Source of the DNA: Actinomycetaceae bacterium
Lineage (GTDB): Bacteria; Actinomycetota; Actinomycetes; Actinomycetales; Actinomycetaceae
Reading direction: 5' to 3'
Assembly: GCA_030528145.1 (NCBI GenBank)
Contig: JAUMZK010000004.1
Span: 84,251-148,250, forward strand
DNA: 64,000 bases
Shown in pieces: positions 18,759 to 29,362 of this stretch. Made by a program: the position numbers and the translations under genes. Numbering within the stretch: the first letter of the stretch is position 1; the number at the start of each line of letters is the position of its first letter. A model generated the notes under the pieces. It was not told where the DNA came from. It did no database searches and saw only the letters and a program-made list of their open reading frames with translations.

Positions 18759-20175
18759 GCAGTGCCCCCTTCGCGATTAGTTCGCGTCTGCAGTCGCGAA
18801 AGCTAGTGTAATTTAGCAGCATGTCAGCGCAACTTGTGGTTTGCGCGAGGGCAGACAGTGGGTTTTCTGTGTAGCTGGCGTCCACGCCTGCGTACGCCAA
18901 ACGTACCACCAGGTCAGCGCCGCGTTCCCCGCTGGCCCACACTTTTCTTCCGGCTAGTTGGGCAAAGTCGACGTCCCACAGCCACGACAGGTCTATTCCG
19001 TCCGCTACTTGTCCGTTTACTGCTACTACCAGGTCGGCGGTAGGGTCCAGCATTGACAGCGATTCTTGCCAGCCGGCAGGATTTTTGGCCAGCAGCATGC
19101 GGGCGGTGGTGCCATTCCAGGTGAAGGTTGCGTATCTGCCGGCGACTTCGCTCACTTTGGCGATTCCGTGTCCGGCGGCGGCAGGGGTGGCACCCAGGGC
19201 GAGGGCGGCAGCGAACGCTTGGGCAGCATTTCCCCGGTTGGCGCGACCCGGCAAGTTCACTGGGAACGTGACCTTGGCACCCTCGTAATGAATGGTTATT
19301 TTAGCGCCAACGCGAAAGTCAGTTCCGCTCCAGGACACGTCTGGACGAGGGCGGTAGAACTGGCTTTTTTCCCCGTCTGCCGCCAGTTCTTGCCATTGTA
19401 CCAGGCGGTCGGTGCCCGAGGCGGAAGGAATGTGGGGATGGGCTGCGGTGGGGGCGTCCTCGGAATACACGATGGGCTGGCCCCCACGTGGGGAAGTGAT
19501 GGCGTCGCCAGCCCAGCCGCGTCCCGCCGCTACCCACAGGGGGTGGAGGCTGTCCCAGGCGGCACTAGTAATCAGGGGGTCGTCAATGTTGGCGATTATT
19601 TTTGCTTGTGGGCAGGCGGCTACGGCGCCACGAATGGACTTTTCTATGGTGGTTATTTCCCCGACCCGGTCTAACTGGTCACGTGACAGGTTTAGCAGCA
19701 CGATAGCGGCCGGTTGTACTAATTTGGTGACGGGCGCCAAATGCATTTCGTCTACTTCTAAAACTGCAAACTGGGCATCGGGGTTTTCCATTAGTGCCGC
19801 CGATATGCCACTGTCCATGTTGTCCCCACCCCGATTGGTAGCAACCTTGCCGACTTCTGCCAGCGCCGCAGCCAGCATGCGCGTAGTGGTGGACTTTCCG
19901 TTAGTACCAGTAACCAGCACGGTGGTCATTTGGTTGCTGAGTTTTGCCAACAGCTGCGGGTCAATGCGTTGGGCTACCCGCCCGCCGATCATGCCACCAG
20001 CGCCCTTGCCTAGCAGCCGCGACGTGAAAGCCGCCGCACCTCCAACCAAAGTTGCCGCACCCACGCGTACGCCGCCTTTGCGCACAGATTTCGCAGAAGT
20101 GACCACAATATGCGCACCATCAGACAGTGCCTGTCCCAGGCGCGGCCCCACTTTCGTGGTTGAGCTTTTTTCCAT
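18751..20175 (-). CDS. murT: Lipid II isoglutaminyl synthase, Mur-ligase-like subunit
   Basis: The 474-residue protein has a Mur ligase central domain with VLVTGTNGKSTTTRMLA near residue 90 and LEVDEMHLAPV near 140, followed by a DUF1727 C-terminal domain. With GatD it converts D-Glu to D-isoglutamine in lipid II at the inner membrane face. The Cys4 zinc ribbon described in firmicute MurT is not visible: the central domain from 175 to 330 has one cysteine at most. It heads the murT-gatD-kinase operon and is divergent from the large membrane protein gene. Confidence 0.9.
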   Translation of the reverse strand: MEKSSTTKVGPRLGQALSDGAHIVVTSAKSVRKGGVRVGAATLVGGAAAFTSRLLGKGAGGMIGGRVAQRIDPQLLAKLSNQMTTVLVTGTNGKSTTTRMLAAALAEVGKVATNRGGDNMDSGISAALMENPDAQFAVLEVDEMHLAPVTKLVQPAAIVLLNLSRDQLDRVGEITTIEKSIRGAVAACPQAKIIANIDDPLITSAAWDSLHPLWVAAGRGWAGDAITSPRGGQPIVYSEDAPTAAHPHIPSASGTDRLVQWQELAADGEKSQFYRPRPDVSWSGTDFRVGAKITIHYEGAKVTFPVNLPGRANRGNAAQAFAAALALGATPAAAGHGIAKVSEVAGRYATFTWNGTTARMLLAKNPAGWQESLSMLDPTADLVVAVNGQVADGIDLSWLWDVDFAQLAGRKVWASGERGADLVVRLAYAGVDASYTENPLSALAQTTSCADMLLNYTSFRDCRRELIAKGALHE

Positions 20176-20269
20176 GACTCAATTTTACGGGCAACTGTCC
20201 GCAAAAGTGTTTCCCACCCATACCAAATTAGGAGGACGTGGTGGACCCGCTCTGCTTTAGGCTAGAACC

Positions 20270-23200
20270 ATGAGATTTACCCGCAACCAAGTAATTGCCT
20301 TCGTCACGACCCTGGCGGTGGCAGTCGCCCTCATAATAGGGGGCGGTCTGTGGATAATGCGCACCCACACCGACAGCGCGTCCCCCGCAGACACTGCGGA
20401 AGCGGGCACACTTGCCGACAAACCACTGGTGGTCATCGGGGTTACGGGTATGCGTTGGCAAGAAGGACTGCGTTTGCCCGAGGGCGCCATGGCGAACCTG
20501 GTGGCGCGCGGGTGCGGGCAGGTGTCGTGTCCCGTGGACGGGTGGCTAACTTTAGGGATGGGTGAACGCCAGGCTGGGGACCGCACCCACGACTGTCAGT
20601 CCCTCCCCCAGTTTTTGCGGGAAAATCCCCACGCGGCAACCAATTTGTCGCGGGCGTTCGCAGGCAGCTCCCGGTCAGTTCTGACGGTAGGACCGGGAGC
20701 AGCGGTGGCGTTGCCAGGCGCAACGCATTTTGACCTGCCAGCAACTACGGCAGGAATTACGCAACTGCTGCGCACCAATCCCGCCAATTTCACCTTGGTC
20801 GACCTGGGTGCCGTCGGCAAAGTGCCCCACGTCCGAAACAAACTAAACCCCACGCCCGACGACGGTTTTCCCAAGCTCGACCGCACCACTGCGGCGGATG
20901 CCACCAACAAGGCACGCCAAATCACAGAGATTGTGAGTGCCCTCGGCCCCAGCAAAAACTACATCATTGCCTCACTTGCCGACAGTTCCGACAAAGCACA
21001 CTTGCAAGCCGTCGTAGTGCGCATCAATAACATGACTGGATACGCCAAATCTGGGTCATTGCAGCGCCGAGCACTGCTGCAAACCTCGGATCTGACGCAA
21101 ATAATATTGTCAGAAAACAACCTATCGTCCTCACCCACCATGACCGGCACGAAAGTGTGGATGGGCGGCGGCAGATTGCTATCAGCCACCCACCGCGCCG
21201 CCTACCTGACCGATTTTGCACGCAAAGCCGACGTGGCGGTGGCACTGCAACCCGCCTTCTTCATACTCTGGGCGTTAGCGTTCGCCGCCGCCATCGCGCT
21301 GACCCGCACCCGCTACGGCACCACAGTCGGGTTAGTTGCGGCCGCCATGCCCGTATCTTCCCTGTTAGCCGGCTATATTCCCACCTGGCGCGTTGCCCCC
21401 ACTTCCACACTAGTATCCGTGGGACTGGGACTAGCCGGCGTGGGCGTCCTCGCCATAATTACTGTCATTGTCGCGACGAGGACGGCAGAATACCTAAAAA
21501 ATAACGGTTTCGTTCGCGCCAACCCCGGAATTTTAGTGGGGGCAGCGACGGTCGGAATTTACGGTACTGTGATTGCTGTGCGCGCCGCCATCCAACTGGA
21601 TTCGCCCACGGGAACACCCACCATTGCTGGGAACCGCTTTTACGGCATGGGAAACACCGAATTTGCCATTATTGCGGCAGCGGCCCTGCTGTTGGCGTAC
21701 TATTTGCGCAGTTCTCGCGCCTGTTTGGTAATAGGGGTGACGCTGGTATTAGTGGACGGTTTGGCGTGGATGGGCGCCGACTTTGGGGGGCCGCCCGCCC
21801 TAATTCTTGGTTTTACCCTGTGCTACTGCTTCATAAAAGGGATCCGTTTCAAAATCCGCCACGCCCTGGCGACACTTACCTTAATGGTGGTTACCCCCGT
21901 GGTGCTTACTGCCGTCGACTTTTTCCGCGACCCGCTTAAACGCACCCACATTGGGCGTTTCGTCGTATCCGTATTCAACGGGGACGCCGGACCAATAGTG
22001 CAACGCAAACTACATGCCGCCCTGGGAACCATAGTGGGTTCATGGTTGTCAGTAGCAGTCGTCCTCGGGATAGCTGCCCTGGTCGCTTATCTGTGGTGGC
22101 GCTACAAAGGTTTGTTGCCCCGACAGTGGCGCCAAAGTGGCATCAGCGTTTTCGCCACCCTCGGGTTGGCCACGTGCATGAACGATTCCGGCATAATGAT
22201 CCTAGTTTTCGGCGCGGTCATGTTCTGCGCGCTGATGCTCGGAGGAATTGCAGTGCCTACTGGCGCGGACGCCAAAATCGGGGCAAGAGACGATTACGAA
22301 AGCCTGGCAGCAGCTCGGGCGGACGCGCCCGTAAATGCGCACGTGGGCGCCCGCAGCGGCACTGATGGGTGCGCTGGCGACGGCGCGGACGGGGGTAGAA
22401 CCGCATTCCCCCCTTCAGGACGCCCCCGAACCTTGCTATGGCAAGGAGTGTGCGGCGCCCTCGTAATTGCAATACTGGGCGCCTGGGCATGGTCCGTTCC
22501 TCCCGGAATTTCCCACGGCAAACCCCTGCCACCCCAAAAACGACCACTATATTTGGTGCTCACCACCGAAATCAGTTGGGACCGGCTGACGCATAGAGGA
22601 GGGCAAAGTCCTCTCACCAGTGCGCCAGTGCGCGCAAACCTCGTCCCCCTACCGGTGTCAGGACGGCAATGCTCCCTCGATGCCGCGTTGGCACTGAACG
22701 CAGGTCAGCGCTTGGGACGCGCATCCGTTAACACTCTTACCCCAGACGGCTCATGCCCCAGACTACAGCCAGCCGGGGCGGGCGTCCTCAAAAATTGGCA
22801 AAAATACCAACAACTACAACAGGCGGGCAGTGGACACAACACTCTGGGAACCCTGGGGGATGCGCTGAAAAAATCGGGCAAAAGCGTGCTGGCAGTGGGC
22901 GCCATTGCCCCCTATGTGGTGGCAGAAAGCAACGGGCACGTACCCGGCAAAACCATTACCGCGCCGGGGCTGAACGCAGAGCTGACGCGGCTCCTCCAAA
23001 AACCCAACAACCGGGCTGACCTGGTGGTAATCGACGCAAATTCGCACGCCCAGGAAGTCCAAGACAGTCCTCCACCAGAAGATGGCGAGGACGACGCAGC
23101 CAATCCTCCACTGATAGACACCCAGATAAAGCGCACCCAGTCGGTGCTGTCAGCATTACCAAAACAGGCACGCGTAATAGTGCTGTCGTCCTCACACTGG

Positions 23201-24589
23201 AATCATCCACAAAACTTGCAAACACTGGCCTTATTGGGGGAAGATCTGCCTTACGGTACCGTCCAGAGCGCGTCCGTGCGACAAAAAGGTCTGGTCCAAG
23301 TGGCGGACATCAGCGCCACCGTAGGACAACTGTTGGGACTGGAACTGGATCCAACCAAAGTGATGGGCGCCAAAGCCGAACTGGTAAACGCAGACCCCCA
23401 CCTGATTCCCACACTGATTACCCAAAGTGAAAGGGCGACGGCGCTGCGGGCAGTGCGCGGTCCCAGTTTAAAGCTGATCGTCACCCTATTTTCCCTGACC
23501 ATGCTGGTTTTAACGGTGGGGTCATGGCATCGCGCTGGCAGTCCCCTGCACCGTTACTTGCGGCTTATTGGGCGGCTACATATTTATCAATGGTGGCGGA
23601 ATTTTCGAGGACGCTGTCTACTGCCGCCGCCACTATGCCAAAAATTATTGCGTTTTTGGTTGTTGTTCCTGGGCGCACTGCCGTTGTCCGCCCTGCTGGC
23701 TTGCGCCCACTCGTGGTGGCAGAGTGCAGACCCAGGCGCGGCACTGACCCACACGATGTTCGCCCTCGCCGCCCTGCTGAGCCTGGCGGCACTGATGATT
23801 TTCCGGAAAAATGCGGGTTTCACCCTCGCCGTATTCACTGCCGTCATCTACAGCGTCGACGTCGCAGCAGGGGCGCGTGGCACCATGGACTCCCTGTTCG
23901 GTTTTAGTTCGCTGGTGGCGGCCCGCTTCTACGGCGCAAACAATGAAGTCTTTTCGCTGATGAGTGTCGGCTGGTTATTCGCCGCCGCCTGGTTAGCGTT
24001 ACGATTCCAAGGAAAAGTGGTGCAATGTGCGGTGGCGACCATCTGCGTGGGCGTCCTCATTATTATCGACGGCGCCCCCACGTTAGGGGCAGATTTCGGC
24101 GGTATTTTGGCGCTCATTCCAGGTCTGGGGGTACTTTTGATGCTGCTCGGAAACGTGCGCATTCGTCCTCGAAATTTTGTGGCGCTGCTGGTCTTAGGCT
24201 TTGCGGTGGCATTGGTAATGTCCGTGGCGGACTGGTTGCGCCCACCCATGGAACGCACGCACATGGGCACTTTCATCCAGTCGGTTCTGGACGGACAACT
24301 GTCCAGCATTTTGGCCACCAAGCTGGGAATGAACCTGCATATTTTGGCCACGTCAAACATGCTGTACGTGGTGTTGACCAGTATCGTGATTGTGTGGGCG
24401 TGGGCAAAATTCGTGAGGACGCCACTGCCGCAGTGGGCACGGTTTGCGTTTATTTCCTTGGTTGCGACCCAGGTTTGCGCCATGGTTATGAACGATAACG
24501 GGATTATTTTGCCGGCAGTTGCCGCGATGGTGGCGGTTCCGACTTTGACGGAGAGGCTGCTGCAGGGTACGAATACGACCCACAGTTGA
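20270..24589 (+). CDS. Very large membrane protein with tandem internal duplication
   Basis: The 1439-residue protein is built as two similar halves. Each has an extracytoplasmic alpha/beta-like domain (about 40-315 and 750-1080) followed by a polytopic membrane block (about 325-690 and 1085-1435). Matched motifs are RFYGMGNTEFA and RFYGANNEVFS, GADFGGPPAL and GADFGGILAL, DPLKRTHIGRF and PPMERTHMGTF, and MNDSGIMI and MNDNGIIL. An N-terminal signal-anchor helix is clear. The soluble parts show DLGAV and VVIDANSH strands but no catalytic motif I can name. The function is unknown. Its place beside murT-gatD and a glycosyltransferase suggests an envelope role. Confidence 0.85.
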   Translation: MRFTRNQVIAFVTTLAVAVALIIGGGLWIMRTHTDSASPADTAEAGTLADKPLVVIGVTGMRWQEGLRLPEGAMANLVARGCGQVSCPVDGWLTLGMGERQAGDRTHDCQSLPQFLRENPHAATNLSRAFAGSSRSVLTVGPGAAVALPGATHFDLPATTAGITQLLRTNPANFTLVDLGAVGKVPHVRNKLNPTPDDGFPKLDRTTAADATNKARQITEIVSALGPSKNYIIASLADSSDKAHLQAVVVRINNMTGYAKSGSLQRRALLQTSDLTQIILSENNLSSSPTMTGTKVWMGGGRLLSATHRAAYLTDFARKADVAVALQPAFFILWALAFAAAIALTRTRYGTTVGLVAAAMPVSSLLAGYIPTWRVAPTSTLVSVGLGLAGVGVLAIITVIVATRTAEYLKNNGFVRANPGILVGAATVGIYGTVIAVRAAIQLDSPTGTPTIAGNRFYGMGNTEFAIIAAAALLLAYYLRSSRACLVIGVTLVLVDGLAWMGADFGGPPALILGFTLCYCFIKGIRFKIRHALATLTLMVVTPVVLTAVDFFRDPLKRTHIGRFVVSVFNGDAGPIVQRKLHAALGTIVGSWLSVAVVLGIAALVAYLWWRYKGLLPRQWRQSGISVFATLGLATCMNDSGIMILVFGAVMFCALMLGGIAVPTGADAKIGARDDYESLAAARADAPVNAHVGARSGTDGCAGDGADGGRTAFPPSGRPRTLLWQGVCGALVIAILGAWAWSVPPGISHGKPLPPQKRPLYLVLTTEISWDRLTHRGGQSPLTSAPVRANLVPLPVSGRQCSLDAALALNAGQRLGRASVNTLTPDGSCPRLQPAGAGVLKNWQKYQQLQQAGSGHNTLGTLGDALKKSGKSVLAVGAIAPYVVAESNGHVPGKTITAPGLNAELTRLLQKPNNRADLVVIDANSHAQEVQDSPPPEDGEDDAANPPLIDTQIKRTQSVLSALPKQARVIVLSSSHWNHPQNLQTLALLGEDLPYGTVQSASVRQKGLVQVADISATVGQLLGLELDPTKVMGAKAELVNADPHLIPTLITQSERATALRAVRGPSLKLIVTLFSLTMLVLTVGSWHRAGSPLHRYLRLIGRLHIYQWWRNFRGRCLLPPPLCQKLLRFWLLFLGALPLSALLACAHSWWQSADPGAALTHTMFALAALLSLAALMIFRKNAGFTLAVFTAVIYSVDVAAGARGTMDSLFGFSSLVAARFYGANNEVFSLMSVGWLFAAAWLALRFQGKVVQCAVATICVGVLIIIDGAPTLGADFGGILALIPGLGVLLMLLGNVRIRPRNFVALLVLGFAVALVMSVADWLRPPMERTHMGTFIQSVLDGQLSSILATKLGMNLHILATSNMLYVVLTSIVIVWAWAKFVRTPLPQWARFAFISLVATQVCAMVMNDNGIILPAVAAMVAVPTLTERLLQGTNTTHS

Positions 24590-24640
24590 AGTTAGGTGAA
24601 CCGGAATAGCGCCGATCTCGGCAGCCCCACCCCCAGCTGC

Positions 24641-25432
24641 TTATTTCGCGCGGTAGGGCGAATGCTGGGTTTGGGTGTGGGCAGCGTGGGCGTATTCTTC
24701 AGGACGCATATACCCGCCACCTAAACGCATACGAATAGTGGCAAAGAGGACGTCCCGGTATTGTCCCAAGCGGTGCATGTGCCCGCGCATGTCCATACCG
24801 GTGGCACGGTGGGTGATATTGCAGGGCACTTCCAAAACAGTGAACCCCGCCCGCAACACCGCAATAGTCATGGCTGTTTCCACACCCCAGCCTTTTGCCA
24901 ACGGCAAGGCGCTGTCGAAGGCTGCGCGGGTAATGCACCGTTGCCCGGACAGGGGTTGAACCGGCAACCAACCGGTCGCCCGCGCAATTTCTGTGCGCGC
25001 CAAACCAGTAACAAAACCGTGCCCACCAGCACCTTCTTGGGGAGGCAGGTTGGCTATTGCCAGGTCGCAAGTTCTGGCAGCTACTTGTTCGATCAGTGCT
25101 GCACATTCCGTGGCGGACTCGCCTAAGTCGGCGTCGATGAACAAGAGAAGATGGGGAGTTTCGCCCTCGGCGTCATGCATGGCTACCACGTTCGCACCGG
25201 TTTCCATGGCGCTGGCTTTACCCCGGTTGACCGTGTGGCGCACTGTGGCTGCCCCCGCGTGTCGGGCAACTTCTTGGGTTTTGTCTTGCGAACCGTCATC
25301 GACCACTACAATTAGGTCCGCCCCTGGCAGTGCTTTGCAGGCGCGCACTGTGGTCGCTATCCGATCCGCCTCGTCTTTCGCTGGAATAACAACCGCTACG
25401 TGTGAACGTCCCGTACGCTCAGCCGCCACCAT
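24641..25432 (-). CDS. Family 2 glycosyltransferase
   Basis: The 263-residue GT-A fold protein shows VAVVIPAKDEADRI at the N-terminus, the nucleotide-binding VVVDDGSQDKT near residue 45, and the metal-binding LFIDADLGES near 100. A later QPLSGQRCITRAAF resembles the acceptor region of glucosyl-phosphoglycerate-synthase or polyprenyl-glycosyltransferase types. No membrane helix is visible. The gene is convergent with the large membrane protein gene, leaving only about 50 bases between their ends. The sugar and acceptor are unknown. Confidence 0.85.
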   Translation of the reverse strand: MVAAERTGRSHVAVVIPAKDEADRIATTVRACKALPGADLIVVVDDGSQDKTQEVARHAGAATVRHTVNRGKASAMETGANVVAMHDAEGETPHLLLFIDADLGESATECAALIEQVAARTCDLAIANLPPQEGAGGHGFVTGLARTEIARATGWLPVQPLSGQRCITRAAFDSALPLAKGWGVETAMTIAVLRAGFTVLEVPCNITHRATGMDMRGHMHRLGQYRDVLFATIRMRLGGGYMRPEEYAHAAHTQTQHSPYRAK

Positions 25433-25568
25433 ATCTCCAAAAAATAGCCCGGTAATGCTTCACCACGAGTTTATTACTTTTCTTTTCTTTAATCTTCGTT
25501 TACTTTCGCTTCTTGAGTGTGGAATAGTGCGGAAACGTTGCCTCAGTCATGTCCTGTACTGTTAACCC

Positions 25569-26495
25569 ATGAGCAAAAAGGCACGTAGGAAAAAGAAGTT
25601 TGCTGAACGCATGGCAAATATTGAGGCAAAAATCGCAGCCGGGAGCACCACTGCGGCGGCGCAACCCTTCGCGGTTCCGTTCGTTGAACGCCCGTTTGCT
25701 GGTTTTGCGCGCGAAGTAGAACTGGTGGCAATGCGCGAACTTTTGCCCGCAGCCACGCTGAAAATGGTCACCACTGACGCTTATGGCGCCAAACCGGTCA
25801 CGTTCGTGACCATGTTGCCACGTAACGCCCAGGCTTTAATTCACGAGGACGGTACCACGCTGGTCGCCTTGAACACGCGCACCCGCAGCGGTAACGCCGC
25901 CCACGACCTGGCGGTCGTCCTCGAAAAAGTCCTGGAAATGACGGGACCAGCAACCGTGGAGGGGGTTGATACGCGCACGCCTGCCGCCGCTCTGACAGAC
26001 ATTATCGACCCGGCTGGCGTAGGAGAATTCCAGTTGCACCGGGATTTCGAGTTCTGGTTGGATTCTTCTTTGGAACGCACCGCGGAAGTTGAAGACGCTA
26101 TTGCCCAGTCGCGCGAAGGTATCGTGCCTATGGGCGAAGTGCCGGGCGCGAAGGGCGCCTACTGGGCCATTATGAACGCGCCGTTTTTGCGCTGGATTTT
26201 GGGCGAGGACGAAGACGCGGCTTGGGATGCTCTGGCCCGGTTGCAGGCGGCGAACCAACTGCACATTGGCGAAGGCACCAAATTTATTGGGGCGTTCCGG
26301 GCGTGCGGCTTGGTGGCGCCGGTGTTTGAAATGCCCACGGAAATGGGCAATGAGGAAACTTTGAGTGCCGATTTAGCTGAACCAGTAGCAGCACTGCGGG
26401 ATGCTTACCAGGCAGCATTGCAAGGCGAAGCGCTGAACGCGCAGCAGCGGCGTGCCCGCGCGGGTCTGGTTTCGCGGCAGGTATCTTTGCGGTAG
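25569..26495 (+). CDS. DUF5926 family protein
   Basis: 308 residues beginning with a very basic stretch (SKKARRKKKFAERM), typical of actinobacterial DUF5926 proteins, some of which are labelled 'predicted topoisomerase'. The pattern PFVERPFAGFAREVELVAMRE and a C-terminal acidic/helical part fit that family as I know it. No catalytic motif is visible, and the topoisomerase label is unproven. It stands alone between divergent and unrelated neighbours. Confidence 0.7.
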   Translation: MSKKARRKKKFAERMANIEAKIAAGSTTAAAQPFAVPFVERPFAGFAREVELVAMRELLPAATLKMVTTDAYGAKPVTFVTMLPRNAQALIHEDGTTLVALNTRTRSGNAAHDLAVVLEKVLEMTGPATVEGVDTRTPAAALTDIIDPAGVGEFQLHRDFEFWLDSSLERTAEVEDAIAQSREGIVPMGEVPGAKGAYWAIMNAPFLRWILGEDEDAAWDALARLQAANQLHIGEGTKFIGAFRACGLVAPVFEMPTEMGNEETLSADLAEPVAALRDAYQAALQGEALNAQQRRARAGLVSRQVSLR

Positions 26496-26729
26496 CGTGA
26501 CGCCGCGTTAGCGCAGTTGTTTGCGTTCACATATATCAGATAATTCTATTTCGAGGACGGCACTGGGACAGCATGCCAAAGCACAGTCCCCGGTGACGTC
26601 CTCTAAAACTGCCAGCGAAACGCGCATCACCAGCGTCTTTACCTTAGATTCGCGTCGGCAGGAATATGCCTTGTGAAATGTGCGCGTGTTTCACGGGAAA
26701 CACGGGGTCAAAAAAGGCAAAATGGAAGT

Positions 26730-28397
26730 ATGCATGATCGAGCAGGAACTAAAGCATTACCAAGCGACCTCATCAATGTTGATGAACTACTGAGCGCATA
26801 CTATGAAACCGAACCGGACCCGGACAATCCCGCCCAACAGGTGATTTTTGGCACTTCTGGGCATCGGGGTTCTTCATTAGATGGCGCCTTTAACGAGGCT
26901 CACATTGTCGCCACCACTGCCGCGATAGTTGAATACCGGGCGGCGCAAGGCATCGATGGTCCTCTGTTTATTGGGCGGGACCCGCATGCTCTTTCAGAAC
27001 CAGCATGGCGCAGCGCCCTCGAAGTGCTGACCGCCGCAGGCGTCACCGTGTACGTGGATTCGCGCGCGTCCTACACGCCTACTCCGGCAGTTTCACACGC
27101 AATATTACGGGCAAACGGAGCACCGGGGGCATTACGGCAGACCGGGCCGGGGCTGGCTGATGGTATTGTGGTCACCCCCAGTCACAACCCGCCACGCGAC
27201 GGTGGGTTCAAATACAACCCACCCCACGGAGGTCCGGCTGATACCAACGCCACCGGACCTATCGCCAAACGTGCCAACGAACTACTGGATAGTTGGCGTA
27301 AAATCCCCAGGTTGCGCGGCGACTCGCTGTGGCAAAGCCCGTATATAAAGCATTATGACTACCTCGGGAACTATGTCAAAGACCTGGAAAACATTATTGA
27401 TATTGATGCTATTCGCCAGGCGGGCATCCGCATTGGTGCGGACCCAATGGGTGGGGCCAGTGTCGACTATTGGGCGGCAATTGGGGAAAAGTACGGTTTG
27501 GAACTGACTGTGGTCAACCCGAATGTGGATCCCACTTGGTCTTTCATGACTTTGGACTGGGACGGAAAAATTCGTATGGACTGTTCCAGCCCCAATGCGA
27601 TGGCTTCCTTGGTGGAAAACATGAAACCAACCCCTTCGGGACGCACCGCCTATGATGTGGCTACGGGAAATGATGCGGATTCGGACCGTCACGGTATCGT
27701 CACTCGCGATGGGTTGATGAACCCTAACCATTTTCTCGCGGTCGCCATCGAGTACCTATTCACACACCGACCGGGGTGGAGCCACAGCGCGGCGGTAGGG
27801 AAAACCCTAGTGTCGTCCTCGTTAATTGACCGCGTAGTAGCCAGCATGGGGCGCAACTTGGTGGAAGTACCAGTCGGGTTCAAATATTTTGTCTCTGGAC
27901 TGATAGGCGGCAGCGTTGGTTTTGGGGGTGAAGAATCGGCGGGTGCCTCCTTCTTGCGCAAGGACGGCAGCGTGTGGACCACTGACAAGGACGGCATAAT
28001 TATGTGCCTGTTGGCAGCCGAAATTATGGCAGTGACAGGGAAGACTCCCAGCGCGTTGCATCGCGAACAAGTGGAGCGGTTTGGCGAATCCGCGTATGCG
28101 CGCATCGATGCTCCTGCCACTAAGGCGCAAAAGGCGAAGCTGGCGAGGCTGTCCCCCGCTGACGTGACTGCCACGGAGTTGGCGGGTGAGCCAATTGTCG
28201 CGAAACTGGTGGACGCGCCGGGTAACGGGGCAGCTATTGGTGGTTTGAAAGTTAGTACTGAGGACGCCTGGTTTGCTGCCCGCCCTTCGGGTACCGAGGA
28301 CGTCTACAAGATTTACGCCGAATCTTTCCGGGGGGAAGAGCACTTGCGCCAGGTCCAAACCGAAGCTAAAGCGGTAGTTGACCAGGCACTAAGTTAG
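26730..28397 (+). CDS. pgm: Phosphoglucomutase (alpha-D-glucose-1,6-bisphosphate dependent)
   Basis: About 555 residues from ATG 26730; a longer frame from 26673 has no ribosome site. It interconverts glucose-1-phosphate and glucose-6-phosphate. Visible are [10 protein letters not shown] near 45, the catalytic serine loop [19 protein letters not shown], the metal loop [11 protein letters not shown] near 315, [10 protein letters not shown] and the phosphate-binding [15 protein letters not shown] near the end. This matches the single-chain Pgm type of actinobacteria and enterobacteria. It supplies glycogen and cell-wall sugar nucleotides. Confidence 0.96.
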   Translation: MHDRAGTKALPSDLINVDELLSAYYETEPDPDNPAQQVIFGTSGHRGSSLDGAFNEAHIVATTAAIVEYRAAQGIDGPLFIGRDPHALSEPAWRSALEVLTAAGVTVYVDSRASYTPTPAVSHAILRANGAPGALRQTGPGLADGIVVTPSHNPPRDGGFKYNPPHGGPADTNATGPIAKRANELLDSWRKIPRLRGDSLWQSPYIKHYDYLGNYVKDLENIIDIDAIRQAGIRIGADPMGGASVDYWAAIGEKYGLELTVVNPNVDPTWSFMTLDWDGKIRMDCSSPNAMASLVENMKPTPSGRTAYDVATGNDADSDRHGIVTRDGLMNPNHFLAVAIEYLFTHRPGWSHSAAVGKTLVSSSLIDRVVASMGRNLVEVPVGFKYFVSGLIGGSVGFGGEESAGASFLRKDGSVWTTDKDGIIMCLLAAEIMAVTGKTPSALHREQVERFGESAYARIDAPATKAQKAKLARLSPADVTATELAGEPIVAKLVDAPGNGAAIGGLKVSTEDAWFAARPSGTEDVYKIYAESFRGEEHLRQVQTEAKAVVDQALS

Positions 28398-28649
28398 CCG
28401 CAGATAAATGGGGCGGGCAAATGCTGGTACGCGTAGTAGGTTGCTACGAAAAATGCTGGAAACTGCCCGTTTCTCCCTATTTTCTGGGCTTTTGGCGTAC
28501 TGATCCTAACGGCCCTGCCGGCATGCGCCGGTGGGGTCATTTCGGCACCCGCGTTCTGTCGGATTTGGCTTCTGTACTCTACCATGGGCTTTTGGCACGG
28601 CTCATGGCACGGCTCGCAACGCTCGTTTCGCAACGTTTGCGATATGCCG

Positions 28650-29360
28650 CTAGTTGTGTATGGGGCAGGCAATGCCCAGTTCGCTCAGGGCAATACTGGC
28701 TTTGCCGTCCTCGCCCAGCATTGGTGTGAAGTCACTGAGGTCGACTACTGCGTCTTCTAGTCCTATTGCACGCAGCAGGAAGTTTTGTACGGACAGTATG
28801 ATGTATTCACGGGCAACGGGTTCGGTTGGGAGGGGACGCCCCGCCAGGGTGGCATGGTACAAGCTAATCAGTATGTCCACGTTTTGTGCCGGTATGGTAC
28901 CACTGGCTATCAGTTGGTCAAAGAGGCTACGCAGTATTTGTTCGATGCGGGCACCATGTACATGCAGTTTGCGTCCAGTTTCGCTACTGACTACGCGGCG
29001 CAGGTCACGACCGGGTGCCAGCCGGTAGGTGGCACCTAGTTCCAGTTGGCTGCGAATGTACACGCGGATGCCCACAGCGGGGTCTTTCACGTCGGCGAGG
29101 GCGCTTTCTAGGGTTTGGGTGTAGTGGTGGGTTTCGTGTTCGATAAATTCTAGTAGCAGGGCTTCTTTGTCGGGGAAGTGGTTGTAGACGGCAGTGCGTC
29201 CAACCCCAGCGGCTTTGGCTATTTCTGCCATTGTGAGCGATTCGAAGGCGCGTTGTGCCAACAGTTTCGCGAGGGCTTCAAACAGCTGTTCGCGGACTTT
29301 TTCGCGGTGTTCGCTGAGGTTTGTTCCTATTATTTTTGGCACTTTTCCATTCTGCCACAT
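28650..29360 (-). CDS. TetR-family transcriptional regulator
   Basis: The 236-residue protein has an N-terminal HTH (about 40-60, LTMAEIAKAAGVGRTAVYNHF followed by PDKEALLLEF), as in TetR regulators. The ligand-binding C-terminal part is not recognisable to a specific subgroup. It begins three bases after the stop of the upstream NUDIX gene, so the two are probably one leftward transcript. The target is unknown. Confidence 0.88.
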   Translation of the reverse strand: MWQNGKVPKIIGTNLSEHREKVREQLFEALAKLLAQRAFESLTMAEIAKAAGVGRTAVYNHFPDKEALLLEFIEHETHHYTQTLESALADVKDPAVGIRVYIRSQLELGATYRLAPGRDLRRVVSSETGRKLHVHGARIEQILRSLFDQLIASGTIPAQNVDILISLYHATLAGRPLPTEPVAREYIILSVQNFLLRAIGLEDAVVDLSDFTPMLGEDGKASIALSELGIACPIHN

Positions 29361-29362
29361 TG

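Noticed and set aside
26515..26640. Short minus-strand frame with a Cys-rich ferredoxin-like end (DCALACCPSAVLEIE)
   Set aside because: Only about 40 codons, no complete cluster motif and no clear ribosome site; it may be a remnant or chance.
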